NCBI GenBank assembly: GCA_020634035.1
Contig: JACKCM010000004.1
Span: forward strand, 620,001-684,000
Reading direction: 5' to 3'
DNA from: Candidatus Obscuribacterales bacterium
Lineage (GTDB): Bacteria; Cyanobacteriota; Vampirovibrionia; Obscuribacterales; Obscuribacteraceae
Length of the DNA stretch: 64,000 nucleotides
Below the pieces are notes generated by a model. The model searched no databases and was not told where the DNA came from. It saw only the letters and a list, made by a program, of their open reading frames with translations. Each line of letters starts with the position of its first letter. Position 1 is the first letter of the stretch. Positions 28,235 to 36,027 of the stretch are shown here, piece after piece. Position numbers and translations under genes: made by a program.

Positions 28235-29506
28235 ATGTCGATAGAAGAAGGACGTCGCATACCCCTGGCCGAACGCATGCGGCCAAGCTCCCTGGATGAA
28301 ATAGTCGGTCAGAGCGAGCTTCTCGAAGAGGGAGGCATCCTCAAAGAGATGCTCCGGTCCGGTCAGTTGTCCTCTTTTGTGCTCTGGGGACCGCCCGGGG
28401 TGGGCAAGACCACCATCGCCCGCACTGTGGCAAGTTCGACCAACAGCAAGTGGATCTCTTTTTCGGCGGTGGTCTCCGGCATTAAAGAGATTAAAAACGT
28501 GATGGCTGAAGCCGATGCCTTCATGAAGATAGAGAAGCGCCAGACGGTTCTCTTTGTCGATGAGATCCATCGTTTTAATAAAGCTCAGCAAGATGCTTTC
28601 TTGCCTTATGTCGAGGCGGGGACGATTATTCTTGTCGGTGCCACCACCGAAAATCCCAGTTTCGAAATAAACTCGGCGCTTCTTTCTCGGCTCAAGGTCT
28701 TTGTTCTGACTGAGTTAAGTCTTGATGAATTGAAAGAGTTGCTTCGTCGTGCTCTCACCGACAAAGAAAAAGGTCTGGGTGAAAGCGGTATCGATGCCGA
28801 AGATTCGCTTTTGGAGAGCCTTGCCGTTTATTCAAGTGGTGATGCTCGCACGGCGCTAAACAGTCTGGAGCTCGCCTGTCTGCTTGCCGGCAAGCGCGGT
28901 GCCGGCACCATCAACGAAAAAGATGTGAAACAGGCTGTTCAACAGGCGGTGCTCAAATATGACAAAGGTGGAGAGCAGCACTATAACCTGATTTCGGCCC
29001 TGCATAAATCTATTCGCAATTCAGACCCCGATGCTTCTCTCTACTGGCTCGCCCGCATGTTAGAAGCCGGAGAAGAACCTCGTTATATAGCTAGACGCCT
29101 GGTGCGTTTCGCCTCTGAAGATATCGGTCTTGCTTCACCGTCTTGTTTGCCCCAGGCGGTGGCGGCCATGCAAGCGGTGGATTTCATCGGCATGCCCGAA
29201 GGCAAGCTCGCCCTTGCCCAGGCGGTGGTCTATATGGCCCTCGCTCCCAAGTCTAATTCAATATATGTCGCTTATCAAAAGGCCGCCTCCGACGCTATCA
29301 ATATGATGCAGCACCCTGTCCCTATGCATCTTCGCAATGCGCCTACAAGATTGATGAAAGATCTAGGTTATTCAAAAGGCTATAAATATGCCCATGATTA
29401 CGAAGAGGGTATAGCCGACATGCAGTGTCTGCCAGAGAAGCTGGCGGGTAAGAAGTACTTTCGCCCTGGTGCCAGAGGTTTTGAAGGCAAGCTTCCTTCT
29501 GGTTAG
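28235..29506 (+). CDS. rarA: Replication-associated recombination protein A (AAA ATPase)
   Basis: 423 residues, the usual size of RarA/MgsA. Clamp-loader-like AAA+ ATPase acting at stalled forks. N-terminal PLAERMRPSSLDEIVGQ, Walker A GPPGVGKTT near residue 51, Walker B VLFVDEIHRFNKAQQD near 105, sensor GATTENPSFE, and C-terminal tetramerisation domain (DPDASLYWLARMLEAGE, YMALAPKSNSIYVAY). It extends the repair cluster radA-uvrC-rarA. Confidence 0.96.
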   Translation: MSIEEGRRIPLAERMRPSSLDEIVGQSELLEEGGILKEMLRSGQLSSFVLWGPPGVGKTTIARTVASSTNSKWISFSAVVSGIKEIKNVMAEADAFMKIEKRQTVLFVDEIHRFNKAQQDAFLPYVEAGTIILVGATTENPSFEINSALLSRLKVFVLTELSLDELKELLRRALTDKEKGLGESGIDAEDSLLESLAVYSSGDARTALNSLELACLLAGKRGAGTINEKDVKQAVQQAVLKYDKGGEQHYNLISALHKSIRNSDPDASLYWLARMLEAGEEPRYIARRLVRFASEDIGLASPSCLPQAVAAMQAVDFIGMPEGKLALAQAVVYMALAPKSNSIYVAYQKAASDAINMMQHPVPMHLRNAPTRLMKDLGYSKGYKYAHDYEEGIADMQCLPEKLAGKKYFRPGARGFEGKLPSG

Positions 29507-29532
29507 GTCTCAAAAAAACTACCCTTAAAAAT

Positions 29533-29569
29533 AACAACTGACTCAGGGATTAACCTTGAGTCAGTTGTT
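29533..29569. terminator. Strong terminator hairpin after rarA
   Basis: A 13-bp perfect inverted repeat, AACAACTGACTCA (29533-29545) with TGAGTCAGTTGTT (29557-29569), extended by G-U and G-C pairs to a 5-nt loop. It lies between convergent rarA and the coiled-coil gene. The U tract is weak, so it could act as a hairpin barrier in both directions. Confidence 0.7.
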
Positions 29570-29602
29570 CCGACCGCCTGTGCTGCTGGAGTAAAGCTGT
29601 TT

Positions 29603-30241
29603 TTAGTAGGGGTTGCTACGGCAGATGCCTTTGAACCAGTTGACTGGTCCGTGCCACCATCTTCTGTTCTGTAATTTGATCAGATTAGATTTGGTATCAT
29701 CGAGGATGTCCACCAATCGATCGTTTTCAATCTCTGCTGCTGTCAGAGTATCTTCGAGAAAGTCTCTTTCTACCTTGAGTTTAGCCAGAGCATCCATCAG
29801 ATAACGGCGTTCGGTGACAGCCGCTTCTTTTTCGAACTCGAGTCCTTTGAGTTCGTTGATTTGCTCTTGGAGCTCAGGAATTCTTTGAAGGGCGAAATAC
29901 TGGCTGACCATGATCTGCTTTACGGCAGCGTTCTCTTCGGTCAGTTCCTGTACCTTTTGAAGAAGAGCGATAACGCGTCTTTGCAGATAAGCTATTTCGT
30001 CTTTGGTCTTGGCAGCTAGACGTTCTTGCTGGTACTTTTGCACCACTTCGAGAACTTCTCTTCTGACTCGTCTTTCTCTGGCGAGTTTGATCCGAGCATC
30101 TTCGCCATCTGATACCATCTCGGAAGCCCATCTGAAAATATGCTCTAGTCCGTCGAGGGAGAGATTTTCTTCGTGGCTTGAGGAAGTATACGTAGTAAAG
30201 AAGTGACCGTCGTCTTGGTTAGTAACTGGTTGCGTGCTCAC
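29603..30241 (-). CDS. Coiled-coil protein, unknown function
   Basis: About 212 residues from GTG at 30241, preceded by AAGGGG at 6-nt spacing; an in-frame start at 30274 has no ribosome site. The N-terminus is polar (STQPVTNQDDGHFFTTYTSS). About residues 35-185 form a near-continuous coiled coil with heptad leucines (EIAYLQRRVIALLQKVQELT, LMDALAKLKVERDFLEDTL). A conserved-looking aromatic tail ends it (RRWWHGPVNWFKG). No signal peptide. No family recognised. It is convergent with rarA and its promoter would lie in the long intergenic region before the secretion block. Confidence 0.65.
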   Translation of the reverse strand: MSTQPVTNQDDGHFFTTYTSSSHEENLSLDGLEHIFRWASEMVSDGEDARIKLARERRVRREVLEVVQKYQQERLAAKTKDEIAYLQRRVIALLQKVQELTEENAAVKQIMVSQYFALQRIPELQEQINELKGLEFEKEAAVTERRYLMDALAKLKVERDFLEDTLTAAEIENDRLVDILDDTKSNLIKLQNRRWWHGPVNWFKGICRSNPY

Positions 30242-30665
30242 TGATTTCCCCTTTCTGGACCATATCATAACCACAAAATTTTAGTTTGTAAAAACAATTC
30301 GCCACCGTCCGGGGTGTCAAAGGCACCATGGTCGGCCCTGTTTCTTGATCTGATCAGGGATAGCGCCAAAGATTAACAATTTGACACCTTTGGTGGTGCG
30401 ATCTGAGATGGTGGCAAAAGAGGTGCGCGTTTTCTTTGATACCAATATTGGTGAGAGATCCAGTTTATGCCGTTCGGAGATCCGAAAATAGCTTTTCGAT
30501 CTATATGCGGCCTTTTTGATAGATATCTCTATCCTCTTTATCGGGTAGAGATATTTATCGGGCGCTATCTAAAGGCAAGGATGGCACATTCGAGCACCAA
30601 TTTAAAAGGATAGAGATCAGGATCTAGATCTCTATCTATATATAGGCGATTGCCATAGCTCGATT

Positions 30666-30690
30666 TTCGATTCGATTCGATTCGATTCGA
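30666..30690 (+). repeat. (TTCGA)5 microsatellite
   Basis: Five perfect tandem copies of the pentamer TTCGA in non-coding DNA. Pentamer arrays can vary in copy number by slippage. Confidence 0.9.
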
Positions 30691-30766
30691 TTTGACGCCT
30701 TCCGAAGCCAATTCGAAGCGATTTATACAGATATCCGGAAATCTGTCCAAAATCCTCTGCCTTTAG

Positions 30767-30784
30767 TGGGAAAAACCGGGGGGT
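30767..30784 (+). repeat. 18-mer G-rich element, copy 1
   Basis: TGGGAAAAACCGGGGGGT, identical to the reverse complement of 52321-52338. It lies 144 bp upstream of the first gene of the block and is followed by TAAATCCCCC. The core CCGGGGGGT is also at 43248-43256. Candidate regulator site. Confidence 0.75.
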
Positions 30785-30927
30785 ATAGCGTAAATCCCCC
30801 TTAGACACTGCCCCTGGAATTCGTTACCTTGATATCAACCTAGGAGTATCGGCTCCCATGAAGAGTCGAATTCGGGGCCAGATACAACGCCAGATACAAC
30901 GAATCAATAGCCGGGAGGCTGAATCAA

Positions 30928-31680
30928 GTGGGTACTAAAGGCAAATCGATAGAAAAGCTGGGTCTTGTCACCGTACAAGCTCTATCTTTCCTATTAGTTA
31001 TGTTCTTGGTCTCCGCCCAGGCAGCCAGCGCTCAATATCAAACAGAGACATTGAGAACTCCTTTGATCTATGGCGCTCCTTCCGCGCCGGCTTATTCTGC
31101 ACCCTACGAGGGTCAGGCTCCGCCCATCGGCGACGGCTACGCACCTCCCGGGGTTACACCTGGTCATCGCGGCTATGCTCCCGAGCTGCCCGCAAGCCAC
31201 GTCCCCGGTATTCCTACCGTCCCTGCCGGTGAAGCAGGCAAAGCCATGGTGAACGGTTATGTAGCTCCCTACCTCTCGCCGCCCACCAACTATGATCCGG
31301 CTGATCCCGGTTCTATAGACAACCCGCCCAATTTCTACCAGCCTCCGGTTACTCAGACCAATATCAATCCCGGTGGCGGCATCTCCGGTAGTGCTCCTAT
31401 CACCAGATGGGGCGGACAGTGCACAAAAGACTTCGGAAGAGGTTCCGGTGGTTCTTCAACGGTCGACTTCGGTCAGAAACTGAGCCAGAAGCCCGATCTT
31501 TATAGAACTCCCCAGACCTCCCAGGATGGACCCCGTCAGTCTACTTCAGGACGCGGCGGCTCATCTACCAACAGAGCATCCAGTCTACCTGGCGCTCAGA
31601 CCACTCAAGACTTGAATGGAAACAGAACGCTGTTCAAGGGACCGAACCAGAGAGCTCGACTCACCATAGCAAACTACTAA
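30928..31680 (+). CDS. Exported Pro-rich protein of the secretion block, paralogue 1
   Basis: 250 residues from GTG 30928, with GGGAGG at 30913-30918. The signal peptide spans about residues 1-36 (VQALSFLLVMFLVSAQAASA). The mature N-terminus has LRTPLIYGAPSAPAYSAPYE, then IGDGYAPPGVTPGH and later INPGGGISGS, RWGGQ. The same ordered motifs occur in the next protein (31716), so they are paralogues. Rich in Pro, Gly and Ser; one cysteine. No database family recognised. Its place at the head of a putative T4SS operon suggests a periplasmic or surface component, but that is inference. Confidence 0.7.
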   Translation: MGTKGKSIEKLGLVTVQALSFLLVMFLVSAQAASAQYQTETLRTPLIYGAPSAPAYSAPYEGQAPPIGDGYAPPGVTPGHRGYAPELPASHVPGIPTVPAGEAGKAMVNGYVAPYLSPPTNYDPADPGSIDNPPNFYQPPVTQTNINPGGGISGSAPITRWGGQCTKDFGRGSGGSSTVDFGQKLSQKPDLYRTPQTSQDGPRQSTSGRGGSSTNRASSLPGAQTTQDLNGNRTLFKGPNQRARLTIANY

Positions 31681-31715
31681 ATCCTTAGTATTCAACCGGC
31701 TTCAGGAGGCCAGTC

Positions 31716-32708
31716 ATGATAAAGTTCAGAACCCTATCAACAATATGTGCAGCTTTTGCCCTCGGCGCACTTGCAATGCCCGCGGCTCAAGCCCAGTTTC
31801 CTGGAGATCCGGTTCAGCCCGGACCTGCTCCGGGGGCTCCGGTGAGCACGCTGAGAACACCCCTTATTCAGGGACATCCCAGCGCGCCTGCATTCATTCC
31901 TCCAGCTGAAGGAGCACCGCCCGCCATCGGCGATGGTGCCACTCCGGCAGGGGTAACCGGCGGTCATTCGAACCTGCCAGTCACTCTTCTTCCCTGGGTC
32001 CCTGTGGTTCCCTCGAACCAGATAGACCAGGGTACTTCCGGCATTCCGTTGCCTGTAGATCCTGCCATCACCTCTCCTCCAGGGGTTCTTGGACCGGCTC
32101 TCACAGGACTCGTTCCGGCACCTCCGTCAACTCCTGGCGCAGATCCCGGATCTCTTACAGCACCTGCCGGTAGCTTCAATGCTTCTCAGGAACTGAATAT
32201 CAATCCTGGTGGCGGTATCCCTGGAACCGGTGGTTTCTACACCTCGATTCCCACGGTCCGTCGTGGCGGACAGGAGACCCACCAGTATGGATACCGTGGT
32301 ATGAACAGTATTCTCGGCGGCGGATCTTCTGATGGCAGCCAGGATAACATCGAAAGATTGGGACCCTGGGCCGGCTTCGGCACCGTCACCGGTGTACCTA
32401 CCGGAGACGGTTGGAGAAACAGCGCCATTGATCTTGGCGGTGGTCAGAGATTCAAGACCGGCGGTACAGTAATTCCCACCGGATCCACAGTTCAAGATTT
32501 CGGTCTGAGTTCCACAAGAGACAACACCATAGGTGCTCTTAACTCTCAGCAATCGACAGAATTTGGTCAGGGTATGAGAAGACTTCCGGTCTACAGCAGC
32601 AAGACTACTGATTTCGGATTCCCGTACACCCAGTTCAATCCGGCTAACGTGAATGCGCAGAAACAAGATCATCTGCTCAATCCGACCGCAGTGATAACCA
32701 ACTTCTAA
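31716..32708 (+). CDS. Exported Pro/Gly-rich protein of the secretion block, paralogue 2
   Basis: 330 residues, AGGAGG before ATG 31716. The signal peptide (about 1-26, AAQAQF) is followed by LRTPLIQGHPSAPAF, IGDGATPAGVTGGH, INPGGGIPGTGGF and VRRGGQ, mirroring the preceding protein, and then a longer Gly/Thr-rich C-terminal half without similarity. Lies 35 bp after its paralogue. Function unknown; probably an envelope protein of the same machine. Confidence 0.7.
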   Translation: MIKFRTLSTICAAFALGALAMPAAQAQFPGDPVQPGPAPGAPVSTLRTPLIQGHPSAPAFIPPAEGAPPAIGDGATPAGVTGGHSNLPVTLLPWVPVVPSNQIDQGTSGIPLPVDPAITSPPGVLGPALTGLVPAPPSTPGADPGSLTAPAGSFNASQELNINPGGGIPGTGGFYTSIPTVRRGGQETHQYGYRGMNSILGGGSSDGSQDNIERLGPWAGFGTVTGVPTGDGWRNSAIDLGGGQRFKTGGTVIPTGSTVQDFGLSSTRDNTIGALNSQQSTEFGQGMRRLPVYSSKTTDFGFPYTQFNPANVNAQKQDHLLNPTAVITNF

Positions 32709-32819
32709 ATTAGAAGAACCGAATCGGACGGGGCTGGTGCCTCTGGACTGCCCAGCCCCGTCTTCCTGAAATCCAGACCCCATCTAACGAATCACCATCT
32801 ACTTATAAAAGGCAGACAA

Positions 32820-33563
32820 ATGAAAAAGGTACATACATTAGCACTGACAACGGCGATCCTGGCGGGCGCAATCTCGATTTTTGCCTCGGCTCCGGCTCTG
32901 GCTAATGATGGCACTTTTGAAAGACATAATCGCTTCCCGTATGCTCCGAACAATTGGGCTGCAGACAAGCCCACCGGACCGAAGCACCATTCTTTCAGCC
33001 AGCCTAACTCCGGTCCGAGCGCAGGCACCGTATCGAAAGGCGTTCTTGGACTCAATCCAAACTTTTTAGAGAAACCGAAACCGCCCCAAATGGTTCCGGC
33101 GTCGAACCCGATGATGAGACCTACCACCAGTGTGGCGGCACGACCAATGCCCCGCCAGGAGGTCAAAGGTCAATTCAACTCCAAATTCGGTCATCCGAAT
33201 CAGCCTGCTCCCCTGGTTGCCAGTCAGCCCAAACAATTGCCTGACTTTGGTTCCCCGAGAGCTCTCAACGCAACGCCACAACAGCCGGCCGTGCAAGCCG
33301 AAGAGAAAGTGGCTGCGCAACTGTCGAAACCCGTTCGGGCCAGACAGCCGGTTGCTCGCTCTGCCCGCCCTGCCGGAAGACTCCACTCGAGTCAGAAGGT
33401 GGCTGGCAATCTCTTGAGCAAACCGACACCAATTGCTCGGGTAGCCACACCGAAGATGTACAACAACGGCATGTTCGAACACGGCGGTTCCCAGGTTTCT
33501 GCTAAATCCGGTCACAGCACCAAAGCTGATGTCTACGGAACAATCATAAAAAGCTTCAAGTAA
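32820..33563 (+). CDS. Exported basic Pro-rich protein, cassette A
   Basis: 247 residues, AAAAGG 9-14 nt before ATG 32820. Signal peptide about residues 1-28 (ends ALA). The mature protein is basic and rich in Pro, Ala, Gln and Lys. Segments align with the protein at 35295: GVLGLNPNFLEKP with FLGVSPSMLTRP, TTSVAARPMP with TTSIAIRAPK, and the C-terminal YNNGMFEHGG with YGNNFYTAGG. So 32820 plus 33608, and 35295 plus 36013, are duplicated exported-protein/pilin cassettes. Function unknown. Confidence 0.65.
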   Translation: MKKVHTLALTTAILAGAISIFASAPALANDGTFERHNRFPYAPNNWAADKPTGPKHHSFSQPNSGPSAGTVSKGVLGLNPNFLEKPKPPQMVPASNPMMRPTTSVAARPMPRQEVKGQFNSKFGHPNQPAPLVASQPKQLPDFGSPRALNATPQQPAVQAEEKVAAQLSKPVRARQPVARSARPAGRLHSSQKVAGNLLSKPTPIARVATPKMYNNGMFEHGGSQVSAKSGHSTKADVYGTIIKSFK

Positions 33564-33592
33564 GACACTTAATAACTTTCATTTGAATCATT

Positions 33593-33622
33593 AATAGGAG
33601 GTTCAAAATGGCTACCAAGAAA
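33593..33622 (+). repeat. 30-bp exact repeat at pilin translation start, copy 1
   Basis: From the ribosome site TAGGAGG to the sixth codon, identical to 35998-36027. It marks the 5' edge of the duplicated pilin genes and gives both the same strong translation initiation. Confidence 0.9.
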
Positions 33623-34042
33623 ATCACCAAACTAGCGAAGAAGATCACATCTTCACACTCGTTCAAGGTTGCAACCCGCGTGGGTATCCTCCTGGCTCCC
33701 CAACTTCTCCTGATGGCTTTCGGTATCTACGACCAGGCCGCTCATGCCCAGGGTTTAGTCGGTGCTCCGGTAGATCCCCGTTATGGTCAGTCCAATGAAG
33801 TCGGTCAGTTGGCGGACTTCGGATATGACACCGCCCGTGACGTATCCCGGGTAGTAACAGCTCTTTCCACAGTGCCTTCATCCCTTGCCGGTATGAAGAT
33901 CGCCTTCGGTCAAAGAGATGGCGGCGAAGCTGCCATGAACGTAGCCAAAGGTCTGGGTGTTGGATTCGGCGGACCGACCGCGGTTCACCTGATCGGTACC
34001 TTCGCCATCAACAACTACGGCGGTCTCGGTGGCGGTCTCTAA
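33608..34042 (+). CDS. VirB2/TrbC-like major pilin candidate, copy 1
   Basis: 144 residues. A long basic leader and hydrophobic segment (about residues 24-40) end at a probable signal peptidase site, AHA/QG after residue 47, giving a mature protein of about 97 residues. The mature part has two hydrophobic segments separated by a short polar Gly-rich loop, LAGMKIAFGQRDGGEAA then VAKGLGVGFGGPTAVHL, which is the arrangement and rhythm of VirB2/TrbC pilins (AFGE-GG loop). It differs from the 36013 copy at only four residues, all in the leader (6, 7, 14, 23). Preceded by TAGGAGG. Assignment is by topology and motif, supported by nearby virB3, virB4 and virD4 homologues. Confidence 0.65.
   Translation: MATKKITKLAKKITSSHSFKVATRVGILLAPQLLLMAFGIYDQAAHAQGLVGAPVDPRYGQSNEVGQLADFGYDTARDVSRVVTALSTVPSSLAGMKIAFGQRDGGEAAMNVAKGLGVGFGGPTAVHLIGTFAINNYGGLGGGL
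33977..34042 (+). repeat. 66-bp exact repeat at pilin 3' end, copy 1
   Basis: Identical to 36382-36447 including the stop codon, whereas the middle of the two genes differs at many synonymous positions. Confidence 0.9.
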
Positions 34043-34147
34043 GAAGAGCGTCCAACCAGACTAGATAAATAGACAAGTAAAAGGCAGAAGCCGGGCAACC
34101 GGCTCTGCCAGATCAAAACCCAAGAAAATACACAGGAGTATTGTCGG

Positions 34148-34200
34148 CGCCCCTTCCAGAATCATTTATTTAAAATGGACAGGGGCGTCTCGACCTTTTT
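34148..34200 (+). terminator. Probable rho-independent terminator after pilin copy 1
   Basis: CGCCCC (34148-34153) pairs with GGGGCG (34182-34187), with further pairing of TCCA and TGGA inside, and TTTTT at 34196-34200. It would end the 30928-34042 transcript. Confidence 0.6.
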
Positions 34201-34365
34201 AACTTCACTCAAATCAAATCAGATCAAACCAAGTTCTACGGCTGGCATTATTCAATTCGATTTTTCAATCGATACACTTTAAAAGCTATTTGATAAAAGA
34301 AAATATCCGCAGAATCCTCGAAATTTGGGGTTTTGCCATTACTAATTTGAAATCGGTCAAGCTAT

Positions 34366-34433
34366 TAGTGGGGATTCTCCCATAGTGGGGGGGAATTCCC
34401 CGATATCCAAGTAGGGGGTCTCTTTCGTATATT
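34366..34433 (+). promoter_or_regulatory. Palindromic G-rich control region
   Basis: TAGTGGGGATTCTCCC is followed by TAGTGGGGGGGAATTCCCC, which contains the perfect palindrome GGGGAATTCCCC (34390-34401). GTAGGGGGTC (34411-34420) and TATATT (34428-34433) follow. Similar GGGA(A/T)TTCCCC-then-GGGGGTC order occurs at 43229-43257. Likely operator/promoter of the 34487 unit. Confidence 0.55.
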
Positions 34434-34486
34434 GGGACAGTAATCGCAAGGTTCGACTCCGAGCCGCAAGATAACTGGAAAATCCA

Positions 34487-35269
34487 ATGATCGATAATAA
34501 GACCACAATCAAAAGAAAGATCGGCAGCATCGCTACCGTCTCTTCTCTTCTGGCTGTGAGTTTAGTGGGAATCTCCTTTCCTTCTTATGCTCAAGGTCTC
34601 AGCGCCGGTCAGGCAGGTCTTCTGGATCAATCGAAAGGGCTCAATCCGGATCATGATCAACTATTGCCTCCGGCAGTGGTTCCAATCGATCCCGGTGCTA
34701 ACGGCAAAATAGCTCCTGCCAGCGCCCGGGAAGTTGATCTGGAAGCGAGCAGTACCGGTAGCGCCTATGCTCCTGGCGCAGCTCCTGCCGGTCACATGAA
34801 TTTGAACCCGGCCAACAGCGGCTATATGTCCCACCAGGAACGCCGCCAGGCTCTGTTCAATTCTTTCATGCAGCAAGGAAATAACCCGAACTCTGCTTTT
34901 ACTTCACAGTACAACAATCTGAATTACGGTCAGATGCAGGCAAACGGCTTTGGTCAGATGCAGCCGCAAATGCAGCCGCAAATGCAAGGTCAATTTGCCA
35001 GCCCACAGTTAGCTCAACCTGATTGGCTCGCAACCCAGGCGCAAAACAATGTTAGCGCCATGGGCAATGTCGGTCCGACTCAGACGCTGACTGCCAGCTC
35101 CAGGAATCCCATAGTGAGACGTGATACCAGAAAGCGTGGTTTTGCAAACAACCTCGCCGGGACACTCTCACTGGGATCGGGACTGTTGACCGGTGGCTTA
35201 CACAGACCCAACTCGATTATGGGTCTTGGTACCACTGCTCTGTTTATGACCGGATTTGGACGCAGATAG
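34487..35269 (+). CDS. Exported Gln/Asn/Pro-rich protein of the secretion block
   Basis: 260 residues. Signal peptide about residues 1-35 (ends SYAQG). The mature part is polar and disordered-looking, with Met/Gln/Pro repeats (QMQPQMQPQMQGQF), followed by RRDTRKRG and a Gly-rich weakly hydrophobic C-terminus (GTLSLGSGLLTGGL, IMGLGTTALFMTGFG). No family recognised. Starts the second cassette, directly under the palindromic control region. A minor structural or surface subunit is possible but unproven. Confidence 0.65.
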   Translation: MIDNKTTIKRKIGSIATVSSLLAVSLVGISFPSYAQGLSAGQAGLLDQSKGLNPDHDQLLPPAVVPIDPGANGKIAPASAREVDLEASSTGSAYAPGAAPAGHMNLNPANSGYMSHQERRQALFNSFMQQGNNPNSAFTSQYNNLNYGQMQANGFGQMQPQMQPQMQGQFASPQLAQPDWLATQAQNNVSAMGNVGPTQTLTASSRNPIVRRDTRKRGFANNLAGTLSLGSGLLTGGLHRPNSIMGLGTTALFMTGFGRR

Positions 35270-35294
35270 GCGTTTTTTGCTCAAGGACAATATC

Positions 35295-35921
35295 ATGAAA
35301 CTCAAGATATTCTCACTTCTTCTACTCGTATTTTGTATGACACAGGCTCCGGCTATGGCGCAGAACCGTGGAGCTCGCTTCACTTTTGCACCTAATGTAT
35401 ACAAACTTGAGTCTCATCCCTCGCCCCGGTCGGCCTGGCGTGGTCCGCAACCACAAATTCAACCTAGAGTCGCCCACGGGCATGTGCCGAAGTCTTCGAG
35501 TTTTCTCGGAGTCAGTCCTTCGATGTTGACGAGACCCGCTCCGGCCGCTCGTCCTTCTCTGACCAGGTCGACCACCAGTATCGCCATCAGAGCGCCTAAG
35601 ACCAATGCTACCTATAAGAAGCATTTCGGTGAACCAGCTGCTCTCATAGCGCACCAGTCGCCTGCTATCGCGGCACCGAAGTCGTTCTCCGCCAAGCCTG
35701 CCGTCAAGGCGACCTTGAAGAAGTCGACCAAATCAGCCAAGTCCGTCAGTGCTAAACGCATTGCAAGCAAGAAACACGCACCACAAGCGAAGGTCGCCAA
35801 AGCCAATCACATCAAAGGCTACGGCAACAACTTCTACACCGCAGGCGGTCACACCCCAGCCAGCTCCGGCTCTGCCTCCAGCACCAGTGTTAGAGGTACA
35901 GTGCTCCCGCGCCACCGCTAA
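35295..35921 (+). CDS. Exported basic Ala/Lys-rich protein, cassette B
   Basis: 208 residues from ATG 35295 (AAGGA upstream); a longer in-frame start at 35256 would overlap the previous gene and precede the signal peptide. Signal peptide: MKLKIFSLLLLVFCMTQA, AMA cleavage. The mature part is strongly basic, with Lys/Ser/Ala repeats in its second half (KKSTKSAKSVSAKR). Paralogue of 32820 (see there). Followed 91 bp later by pilin copy 2. Confidence 0.65.
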   Translation: MKLKIFSLLLLVFCMTQAPAMAQNRGARFTFAPNVYKLESHPSPRSAWRGPQPQIQPRVAHGHVPKSSSFLGVSPSMLTRPAPAARPSLTRSTTSIAIRAPKTNATYKKHFGEPAALIAHQSPAIAAPKSFSAKPAVKATLKKSTKSAKSVSAKRIASKKHAPQAKVAKANHIKGYGNNFYTAGGHTPASSGSASSTSVRGTVLPRHR

Positions 35922-35997
35922 CGGCAATACAAGATTTTTCTCACTCACACTAAACACAAACACTAAACACAACTCGAAAGAAATTAATTGTTGAATC

Positions 35998-36027
35998 AAT
36001 AGGAGGTTCAAAATGGCTACCAAGAAA
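35998..36027 (+). repeat. 30-bp exact repeat at pilin translation start, copy 2
   Basis: Identical to 33593-33622. Confidence 0.9.

Larger units (their letters stand above)
30242..30927. other. Long AT-rich non-coding region before the secretion block (about 690 bp)
   Basis: Divergent region with no coding sequence recognised. It contains an inverted repeat GGTGTCAAA (30313-30321)/TTTGACACC (30380-30388) overlapping a TTGACA box, a 9-bp hairpin ATATCTCTA (30523-30531)/TAGAGATAT (30546-30554), a (TTCGA)5 tandem (30666-30690), and the G-rich 18-mer at 30767-30784. Probable regulatory hub of the 30.9-54.4 kb block. Confidence 0.6.
34043..34486. other. Intergenic region between the two pilin cassettes (444 bp)
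   Basis: Non-coding. It holds a bulged hairpin (34083-34109, GGCAGA/TCTGCC with GCCGG/CCGGC), the terminator at 34148-34200, an AT-rich stretch, and the G-rich palindromic control region at 34366-34433. Confidence 0.6.

Noticed and set aside
30666..30690. TTCGA tandem as a CRISPR or iteron array
   Set aside because: Units are 5 bp with no spacers, too short for CRISPR, and no replication initiator gene is adjacent.
34083..34109. Hairpin GGCAGA...TCTGCC as a terminator
   Set aside because: It has a bulge and no T run after it; the better terminator lies at 34148-34200.
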